A stretch of DNA of 5,227 nt. Source: Candidatus Aenigmatarchaeota archaeon. Lineage in GTDB: Archaea; Aenigmatarchaeota; Aenigmatarchaeia; CG10238-14; SpSt-28. The notes under the pieces were generated by a model that made no database searches, had not been told where the DNA came from, and worked only from the letters and a program-made list of their open reading frames with translations. Position numbers and translations under genes: made by a program. The stretch lies in NCBI GenBank assembly GCA_025058985.1, contig JANXEB010000003.1, forward strand, positions 1-5,227. The letters run 5' to 3'. Shown piece by piece: positions 1-5,227 of the stretch (position 1 is the first letter of the stretch; the number at the start of each line of letters is the position of its first letter).

Positions 1-1418
1 CAGTGGATAGAGAAGGTTTAGTGCTTGACACAGGATTTGGCAGGGGTGCGTTCTTAAAAAAACTTATTGAGAAAGACTACAAAAACTGTTGGGGAGTTGA
101 AATAGATCCACAACTCTATGAACTAACAAAAAAAGAAATAGATAACAAGTGCAACTTAATACTGGGTGATTTTTTGCAATACAGGTTTGATATCAAATTT
201 GACTTGATAATAGGCAATCCCCCCTACATTCATTATACTAATTTGCCTCAAAACATGAAAGATATCGTAAAAAACATAACAAAAACATCAGAATCAGATA
301 TTTATTATGCCTTCATTATAAAGGCAATTGAGATCTTGAAGGAAGGAGGAGAACTTATATATATTGTTCCTTATCACTTTTTTTATAATACTCATGGCAA
401 AATTGTTAGAAACACAATTTTACTAAACGGCAAAATTGATACTATTATTGACCTTGATGAAACCAGAATATTCAGTGGAGAAAATCCTGAAACTATAATA
501 TTCAAATTTGTAAAAGGTAGTTTTAGGTTGGAAAACTTAAAAATCAAAGTGTTTAAAATTAGACAAAAGTCAATTTCATTTAAAAATATTATTCAAAATT
601 TTGATCTTAAAAATGAAGAAATTTTTGAACACTACTTAATTTCACATTTTACAACAAGTGGTGTTTGGTCCTCGCACAATTTTGAATTCAAGGATAATAA
701 CTTTATGCCTCTTGGGAGTATTGCAAAAGTTGGAGTAGGTCCTGTATCGGGCTTTGACAAAGCCTTCAAAATCAAAAACAGCAACACACTCACAAACAAT
801 GAATTAAAATTCATCAAAAATTTTGTAAAAGCAAAAAATTGTAAAAGATACATAATAGACAAATATACGCAATATATACTTATAGACAATAAAATAGATG
901 AAGAAGAGGTTAAAGTTCAATATCCTAATATATATTCAGAACTTGTAAGGTACAAAGATGAAATGTTAAGGAGATATTTACCGAGTGGTAAGAAGTGGTT
1001 TCACTGGCAAGCACTAAGAAACTATTCGTTTTTGCTTCAAGTATTGAATGAAGACAAGATTTTTGTGCCTATTCTTGATAGGCACAAACACAACAGGTTT
1101 AGTTTGGGAGGTAGAGGCGCACTACCAGCGGGCGATGTTATGTTCATATACCCATATAAAAAAGATGATTTGTTCTTTCTTTTAGGATATCTGAATACTG
1201 ATTTTTTTAGAAACTACTATCTTAGGTTTGGTGGAAGGCGAGGAGGACGAATAGTATTCACCCAAAAACTCCTTGAAAACACCAAAATCCCTCTATTCCC
1301 ACAAGAAATAAAACAAAAAATTTCAGAAATAACCCAAGAAATAATAAAGAAGAAAGAAAAAAATCAAAACACTTTATATCTAGAAAACGAAATTGAAAAA
1401 ATTGTAGAAAAATACTAA
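1..1418 (+). CDS. N6-adenine DNA methyltransferase, TaqI/Eco57I-like (5'-partial)
   Basis: This is a SAM-dependent methyltransferase that should place a methyl group on adenine N6 within a specific DNA site. The first complete codon is the GTG at position 3; residues are numbered from it. Motif I (VLDTGFGRGAFL, residues 7-18) binds SAM, followed by an acidic motif II (GVEID, 31-35), a GD motif (55-56) and the catalytic NPPY (72-75, bases 216-227). Residues 115-170 (GGELIYIVPYHFF onward) complete the catalytic fold. From about residue 235 (LGSIAKVGVGPVSGFDKAF) to 432 there is a TaqI-type target-recognition region ending in FGGRRGGRIVFT (409-420) and KIPLFP, then a Lys/Glu-rich helical tail. 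In this motif order, motif X normally precedes motif I, and only about five residues are present before it. The gene therefore almost certainly continues beyond the left edge, and the GTG is probably internal. It may be a type II methyltransferase or an orphan. The sequence specificity cannot be read, and no partner endonuclease is recognisable in the window. It converges on the next gene. Confidence 0.9.
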   Translation, partial: VDREGLVLDTGFGRGAFLKKLIEKDYKNCWGVEIDPQLYELTKKEIDNKCNLILGDFLQYRFDIKFDLIIGNPPYIHYTNLPQNMKDIVKNITKTSESDIYYAFIIKAIEILKEGGELIYIVPYHFFYNTHGKIVRNTILLNGKIDTIIDLDETRIFSGENPETIIFKFVKGSFRLENLKIKVFKIRQKSISFKNIIQNFDLKNEEIFEHYLISHFTTSGVWSSHNFEFKDNNFMPLGSIAKVGVGPVSGFDKAFKIKNSNTLTNNELKFIKNFVKAKNCKRYIIDKYTQYILIDNKIDEEEVKVQYPNIYSELVRYKDEMLRRYLPSGKKWFHWQALRNYSFLLQVLNEDKIFVPILDRHKHNRFSLGGRGALPAGDVMFIYPYKKDDLFFLLGYLNTDFFRNYYLRFGGRRGGRIVFTQKLLENTKIPLFPQEIKQKISEITQEIIKKKEKNQNTLYLENEIEKIVEKY

Positions 1419-1439
1419 GAAAACCATGAACATTAAAAC

Positions 1440-2885
1440 TTATACCATAAACTTTCTTCCTTCACCAGCTATTTTAGAAGATATCTCTTTCCAAGCTTTA
1501 GAAAAATCACTTAAACTAGCTGTGCCAATTATCTTGAAATTGAGTTTATAAAAAGACAAATGGCTTCTAGTGCCAAAAAACTTCTCAACAAATTCAAAAG
1601 GAAAGGAATGATCAAAGGGCCAAGAAACATCAGAAGATGAAAGCACATTAAGATAATAATTACGGGCAGGAACATGTTTGGGATAATTCATTATAAAACG
1701 CAAAAACAAATTTTTTAAACTGGAAAAAGCTTCCAGAGGAACTCTATTGTGTCTAAAAACATCCTCTACAATTTCATAAACCTCAGGAAAAGAAAGAAGA
1801 TAAACCCAATAATCATAGAAAGTATTTACAATATAAACCAAAAACTCTTTAACAACAGTCATAAAGTAGGTATTTTGAAACTTTTTATTAAAATTATTAA
1901 GATCTTTGAACTTATTATCATTTAGAATAAAATCAAATAAATACTTAAGGTTTAACGCTAGTTCATAGGGAATAAGAAAAAATAAACCTTTTTTATTTAC
2001 AGTAGCACGAGCAAAATAAGAAACTCTACTAAAAATATCAAAAAAAACAGAATCCTCACTTATAGAAAAATCCGGACTATGAAATTGAGCAATATTTTCA
2101 GACGAATATATTTCTTTTAATGATGAAGTATTAAGTTTGTTTTTAAAAATATTAATCACAAGTTTTATGTATGCATTAAACAAGTCTATAAAGAAAATTG
2201 AAACAACCTTGTTAATTATTTTTTTTCTTAGTTCCAATTCTTTTTGATTATTTTGGTTCTTGATATACTCATAATAAGAAGTTTTAATATCTTGCTTTGG
2301 GAGTGAATTATAAATTTCCATTATAAGTTTCATTTTTTCAGCAAGATCAGGAATATCTGATTTGAATAAATTAAATTTCATTAATAACTTTAACAAAACA
2401 GTTCTAATAAGGATCACTTTTTCTACTTCAAAGAAATAAAGCAAGTAAGGAACATTTTCCCAAAAAAGAGAAAATTCCTTTTGAAAATCCTTAATAGGCT
2501 TCTCATCATAATAAATCTTAACAATAACAAAATCATAAAAATAAAGAATAAACTGAGTATAGTAGTCGTATTCATAATTTGTCATAATAGCTTCTAAAAT
2601 CCAAATTTTAGCACAGGTGGCAATAGTTTCATAATCTATATCAGTAGCAACCTTTGAAGCCAATGGATTATTTTTTTTTATTTCATCATTTAATTTTTTC
2701 TCCACATATGAAGTTTGATATATTTTTTCAACAAGAGGCATAAAATCAAAACCTGCAAAAATTTTCACAACCTCCTCTTTGTTTTTAGGACTATATCCTA
2801 GTTCACTAAATTCCTTTAAAACTTTTTCATAAACTAAATTGTCTAACTTGTCATTAAAAGTATCATACAATTTCTGATAAAACAT
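1440..2885 (-). CDS. Hypothetical protein, downstream member of a tandem paralog pair
   Basis: I do not recognise this protein family. From the ATG at 2885 it has 481 residues, rich in Phe, Tyr, Ile, Leu, Lys and Asn, and looks mostly helical. No signal peptide, convincing membrane span, Walker box, nuclease or methylase motif is visible. It is a paralog of the gene just upstream. The first 55 residues align without gaps with 29 identities by eye, including GFDF (45-48). Other shared blocks are 203-236 (YEYI, QNNQ, RKKIINK, FFIDLF), 301-307 (LFFLIPY), 348-366 (FYDY and YLLSF) and FFGTR (436-440). The frame stays open upstream to a TTG at 2921, which would give 493 residues and a hydrophobic N-terminus. 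The ATG is preferred because similarity to the paralog shows a coding pattern only after it. Neither start has a Shine-Dalgarno. The gene lies close behind its paralog, probably in one operon, and its stop is 21 bp from the convergent methyltransferase stop. Its base composition is very A+T-rich. Confidence 0.8.
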   Translation of the reverse strand: MFYQKLYDTFNDKLDNLVYEKVLKEFSELGYSPKNKEEVVKIFAGFDFMPLVEKIYQTSYVEKKLNDEIKKNNPLASKVATDIDYETIATCAKIWILEAIMTNYEYDYYTQFILYFYDFVIVKIYYDEKPIKDFQKEFSLFWENVPYLLYFFEVEKVILIRTVLLKLLMKFNLFKSDIPDLAEKMKLIMEIYNSLPKQDIKTSYYEYIKNQNNQKELELRKKIINKVVSIFFIDLFNAYIKLVINIFKNKLNTSSLKEIYSSENIAQFHSPDFSISEDSVFFDIFSRVSYFARATVNKKGLFFLIPYELALNLKYLFDFILNDNKFKDLNNFNKKFQNTYFMTVVKEFLVYIVNTFYDYWVYLLSFPEVYEIVEDVFRHNRVPLEAFSSLKNLFLRFIMNYPKHVPARNYYLNVLSSSDVSWPFDHSFPFEFVEKFFGTRSHLSFYKLNFKIIGTASLSDFSKAWKEISSKIAGEGRKFMV

Positions 2886-2932
2886 AATTTTATTTAAAAG
2901 TAAAAAAAATACAAAGTTCAATAGTTCTTTTA

Positions 2933-4468
2933 CTAAAAAATTCTTATTGCTTTTTTAGATTCATTAGGTTTTCTTATCAGTAGTTGTTGTTTCCAATTAC
3001 TAGAAAATATATTAAGATTAGCCAATAATTTTGTTTTTAAAACCCATCTAGATAAACCAATCTGCCCTCGCTTTTTTAAAAACAATTTAATAGGCTCAAG
3101 AGAGAAAAAATCCCGAGAACCAACAAAAAGTTCCAAAGGATTAGGCAATTTTCTTTCCTTTCTTAAGAGATAATACATAACCCTTGCAATAAGCCCCTTA
3201 TATTTTTCCTCTCTTTTGTAACCAAAATCAAAAACAAATTTAGAGAACAAGCTTTCAAATTTAGTAAAAAGATCAAAAGAAACATGATTATTTGCACAAA
3301 ACTTTTTTACAAACTCATTAATTTCCGAAAATGAAAGAAGATAATTTAGATAATCATAAAAATAAACAACAACGTAAGAAAAAAAATCATAAACCAAAGT
3401 ATCAAAATAAAAAACTTTTAAATCATAAATACCACTGTATCCCTTTAGAAAATAGTCAATATATTCATGCAATTCTTTTAGTTTAAAAGCCCAATCATAT
3501 GGAGCAAGTAAAAATAAATTATTATTCTTTAACCTAAAGAAAGGAACATATTTATCAACTTTTTTTGCATAAGCAAAATCTTTATCGGAAGAGCGTATTT
3601 CATCGGGATCATATCTATCAAATACATTATCAAAACTATAAACACTTTCTAACCCAGAATTAACATATTTAGGTATAAGGTCAAACAAACGAAAAAATAA
3701 ATCTATAAAAAATAATGAAATCAACTTATTAATTATTTTTTTTCTAAAAAAAATTTCATTTTGATTATTTTGTATATTTATATATTCTAAGTAGGTTATT
3801 GAATAATCATTGTAATCAGGTAAAAGAGAATATAATTTTCTAAAAACATCACCTATATCAAACGGAATATTTTCAAAAAAACCATCAAATTCTTTATAAT
3901 TTTTGATTATATTAATAGCTTTTAAAAAATTTGATAAAAATCTTTTAACAAACTTCATACTTTCAATATCAAAAAGATAAAATAAAATTGCAGGTGAATA
4001 CAAAATTTTCCATACTTCTTCTAAAACTTTAATAAAATTTGTATTAAAAATAACTCTTTTTACTTCGTTTGAAAATAAAGAATATTTTTTTAAACTAAGT
4101 TCTTCAAAATCAAGAAGTTCTTTATAAAACTTGTAAATAACCTGATAATTATAATTTTCATGTCGCAATAAAAGAATTTCTAATGCTACGAACCTTAATT
4201 GATTAGGATAATACTTGTAAACAAAATAAAATTTTTTTCTCCTTAAAAATTTTTTTTGCTTTAACAAATTTCGCATTTCTTTTTCTGTATAAAATTTTTG
4301 ATTTATTTTTTCAATAATAGGTATAAAATCAAATCCTGTAAAAATATCTACAATTTTCTTTTTATCAAGAGATAAATCACCCAATTCTTTCATTTTTTTT
4401 GAAACAAGATCATAGATTAACGAATCTATTTTATCCGAAAAAATATCATAAAATTTTTGATAAAGCAT
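2933..4468 (-). CDS. Hypothetical protein, upstream member of a tandem paralog pair
   Basis: I do not recognise this family. From the ATG at 4468 the product has 511 residues; an in-frame ATG at 4501 would give 522 and add the hydrophobic stretch LLFILFLYKL. The protein appears helical and very rich in Phe, Tyr, Leu and Lys. Regions shared with the downstream gene are residues 1-55 (with GFDF at 45-48), 225-258 (LEYI, QNNQ, RKKIINK, FFIDLF), 318-324 (LFLLAPY), 362-380 (YVVVYFYDY and YLLSF) and LFVGSR (447-452). The segment of about residues 70-210 has diverged strongly and is longer here. The C-terminus has a basic extension (KQQLLIRKPNESKKAIRIF) that its paralog lacks. No catalytic signature is visible. 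It is probably the first gene of a two-gene operon transcribed away from nrdJ. An in-frame TAA lies two codons before the ATG at 4501, so no longer start is possible. No Shine-Dalgarno is seen before either ATG. This is one of the most A+T-rich parts of the window (11 G/C in bases 4201-4260). Confidence 0.8.
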   Translation of the reverse strand: MLYQKFYDIFSDKIDSLIYDLVSKKMKELGDLSLDKKKIVDIFTGFDFIPIIEKINQKFYTEKEMRNLLKQKKFLRRKKFYFVYKYYPNQLRFVALEILLLRHENYNYQVIYKFYKELLDFEELSLKKYSLFSNEVKRVIFNTNFIKVLEEVWKILYSPAILFYLFDIESMKFVKRFLSNFLKAINIIKNYKEFDGFFENIPFDIGDVFRKLYSLLPDYNDYSITYLEYINIQNNQNEIFFRKKIINKLISLFFIDLFFRLFDLIPKYVNSGLESVYSFDNVFDRYDPDEIRSSDKDFAYAKKVDKYVPFFRLKNNNLFLLAPYDWAFKLKELHEYIDYFLKGYSGIYDLKVFYFDTLVYDFFSYVVVYFYDYLNYLLSFSEINEFVKKFCANNHVSFDLFTKFESLFSKFVFDFGYKREEKYKGLIARVMYYLLRKERKLPNPLELFVGSRDFFSLEPIKLFLKKRGQIGLSRWVLKTKLLANLNIFSSNWKQQLLIRKPNESKKAIRIF

Positions 4469-4506
4469 TAATTTATATAAAAATAAAATAAATAACAACA
4501 TTATTT

Positions 4507-4512
4507 AGTATA
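4507..4512 (-). promoter_or_regulatory. Candidate -10 element for the minus-strand paralog operon
   Basis: On the minus strand this reads TATACT, five of six matches to TATAAT. Transcription would begin near 4500, at or just inside the ATG at 4501. If this promoter is used, the ATG at 4468 becomes the natural start, with a leader of roughly 30 bases. The nearest -35-like hexamer (TTGTTT, 4534-4539) is 21 bases away, which is too far to be convincing. Confidence 0.3.
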
Positions 4513-4607
4513 AAAATATTATTATTAGCTTATAAACAAAAACATTCAACTGTTGCTAACAATTTTATTCTAGAATTTTTAACTGGAATGGAAATAGAAA
4601 AAACAGT

Positions 4608-4613
4608 TATAAT
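4608..4613 (+). promoter_or_regulatory. Candidate -10 element for nrdJ
   Basis: TATAAT is a perfect match to the bacterial sigma-70-type -10 hexamer. It would place the transcription start near 4620, giving a leader of about 25 bases that contains the Shine-Dalgarno. No good -35 hexamer lies 16-18 bases upstream (the region reads TGGAATG). In such A+T-rich DNA a TATAAT can also arise by chance. Confidence 0.5.
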
Positions 4614-4633
4614 ATAATAAGTTTATAAATATA

Positions 4634-4639
4634 AGGAGG
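4634..4639 (+). promoter_or_regulatory. Shine-Dalgarno site of nrdJ
   Basis: AGGAGG sits five bases before the ATG at 4645, which is a near-ideal bacterial ribosome binding site and fixes that start. It is the only clear Shine-Dalgarno site in the window; the two minus-strand genes have nothing comparable. Confidence 0.9.
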
Positions 4640-4644
4640 GAAAT

Positions 4645-5227
4645 ATGAAAGTACCACAAGAAACATTTGATTACTTTAAATCAGATGAGTTGAGGGCAAG
4701 AGTGTTTATTGACAAATATGCCCTCAAGGACAAGAAAGGGAATTTACTTGAAACAACGCCTGATGTAATGTGGCGAAGAGTTGCAAGAGAAATTGCTTCT
4801 GTTGAAGAAAGTGATGAAAAAAGAAAAGAATGGGAAGAAAAGTTCTATTGGCTTTTGGAGAACTTTAGAATGGTTCCGGGTGGTAGAATAATGTTTGGAG
4901 CTGGACAAAAGGACAGAAAGGTCACACTCCTTAATTGTTATGTAATCCCGATGAAAGGCGATAGTCTTGAGGACATATATGAAACAATGAAGGAGATGGC
5001 AAGGACGTATAGTTATGGTGGTGGTGTAGGGATTGATATATCAATTTTAAGACCTAAGGGAAGTCCCGTGAAAAACAGTGCAATGACATCAACAGGTTCG
5101 GTATCATTTATGGATTTGTTCTCGCTCACAACGGGAACCATAGGACAAAGTGGGAGGCGTGGGGCACTTATGATAACCATTCATTGCTCACACCCCGATA
5201 TAGAAGATTTCATAACAATCAAAAACG
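4645..5227 (+). CDS. nrdJ: Ribonucleoside-diphosphate reductase, class II (adenosylcobalamin-dependent), 3'-partial
   Basis: This enzyme reduces ribonucleotides to deoxyribonucleotides for DNA synthesis in the cytoplasm; class II members generate their radical with adenosylcobalamin. Only the first 194 codons are present, and the frame is open at the right edge. Family landmarks are VPGGRIMFGAG (77-87), LNCYVIP (96-102) with Cys98 as the expected first redox-active cysteine, SYGGGVGIDIS (123-133), LRPKGSPVKNSAMTSTGSVS (135-154) and GTIGQSGRRGALM (164-176) followed by HPDIEDFI (183-190). The protein starts directly with the helical N-terminal domain, and no ATP-cone precedes it. The ATG is supported by AGGAGG five bases upstream. 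The reductase assignment is firm. Class II over class I rests on overall resemblance, because the radical-site cysteine region and C-terminus lie outside the window. G+C is clearly higher than in the three genes to the left (23 and 25 of 60 in two sampled lines), consistent with a resident core gene. It is transcribed divergently from the paralog pair. Confidence 0.87.
   Translation, partial: MKVPQETFDYFKSDELRARVFIDKYALKDKKGNLLETTPDVMWRRVAREIASVEESDEKRKEWEEKFYWLLENFRMVPGGRIMFGAGQKDRKVTLLNCYVIPMKGDSLEDIYETMKEMARTYSYGGGVGIDISILRPKGSPVKNSAMTSTGSVSFMDLFSLTTGTIGQSGRRGALMITIHCSHPDIEDFITIKN

Larger units (their letters stand above)
4502..4644. other. Divergent intergenic region with repeated AACTG motifs
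   Basis: This A+T-rich spacer separates the divergently transcribed paralog operon and nrdJ and should hold both promoters. AACTGTT occurs at 4548-4554 and in inverted orientation (AACAGTT) at 4602-4608. TAACTG (4580-4585) and CAGTTA (4604-4609) also form a six-base inverted pair around 18 bases, the right half touching the candidate -10 of nrdJ. These could be regulator sites or chance matches. I see no NrdR-box-like pair, no cobalamin-riboswitch-sized leader and no small gene. Confidence 0.4.

Noticed and set aside
632..889. An 85-codon open frame on the minus strand within the methyltransferase gene
   Set aside because: It lies wholly inside a well-supported gene with conserved motifs, has no start signal, and its translation resembles nothing; it is a shadow frame.
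1419..1439. Shared bidirectional terminator between the methyltransferase and the convergent paralog
   Set aside because: The 21-bp gap contains no hairpin with a T-run that I can support.
2886..2921. Hydrophobic N-terminal stretch of the downstream paralog as a signal peptide or membrane anchor
   Set aside because: It depends on a TTG start without a Shine-Dalgarno, and the similarity to the paralog's leader does not show coding-type substitution. The hydrophobicity is explained by T-rich codons.
1440..4501. The paralogs as integral membrane proteins
   Set aside because: Their many aromatic and aliphatic stretches are regularly broken by Lys, Asp, Glu and Asn and are short. Low G+C coding inflates Phe, Ile, Leu and Tyr. 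I saw no convincing span.
4547..4555. CAACTGTTG near-palindrome as a stand-alone operator
   Set aside because: Four-base arms around one base are too common in A+T-rich DNA to call alone; it is kept only as part of the repeated AACTG observation.
4502..4644. Cobalamin riboswitch or NrdR boxes upstream of nrdJ
   Set aside because: The space is too short for a full cobalamin riboswitch in addition to the promoter, and no pair of NrdR-like sites was seen.

Overview
The window looks like a piece of an A+T-rich bacterial chromosome. The only gene with a clear translation signal, a ribonucleotide reductase, has a textbook bacterial Shine-Dalgarno (AGGAGG). Its protein resembles the adenosylcobalamin-dependent (class II) enzymes common in anaerobic and thermophilic bacteria. 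The species cannot be named from this sequence.

Layout from left to right. (1) Positions 1-1418, plus strand: an N6-adenine DNA methyltransferase of the TaqI/Eco57I-like class, cut by the left edge. Its SAM-binding motif lies only a few residues from the edge, so its N-terminus is missing. It has NPPY and a full C-terminal target-recognition region. (2) After a 21-bp convergent gap, two long minus-strand genes lie head to tail (2933-4468, then 1440-2885; each could start 11-12 codons further upstream). They are clear but divergent paralogs of about 480-510 residues, and I recognise no family. (3) A 143-bp intergenic region (4502-4644) separates them from (4) the start of an nrdJ-like ribonucleotide reductase, which runs off the right edge.

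The methyltransferase and the paralog pair are much poorer in G+C than nrdJ. Sample 60-base lines counted by hand give 9-19 of 60 in the first three genes and 23-25 of 60 in nrdJ. This fits an acquired, accessory block of modification gene plus unknown pair next to a core metabolic gene. A link between the methyltransferase and the pair, such as an unusual restriction or defence cassette, is possible but rests only on adjacency. The genes converge, so they are not one operon, and no nuclease motif was recognised in the pair.

The most interesting content is the tandem paralog pair. Both copies share several conserved blocks, a conserved T-rich stretch just before the shared internal ATG, and no visible Shine-Dalgarno. 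I saw no tRNA, rRNA, CRISPR array, insertion sequence or strong terminator hairpin.
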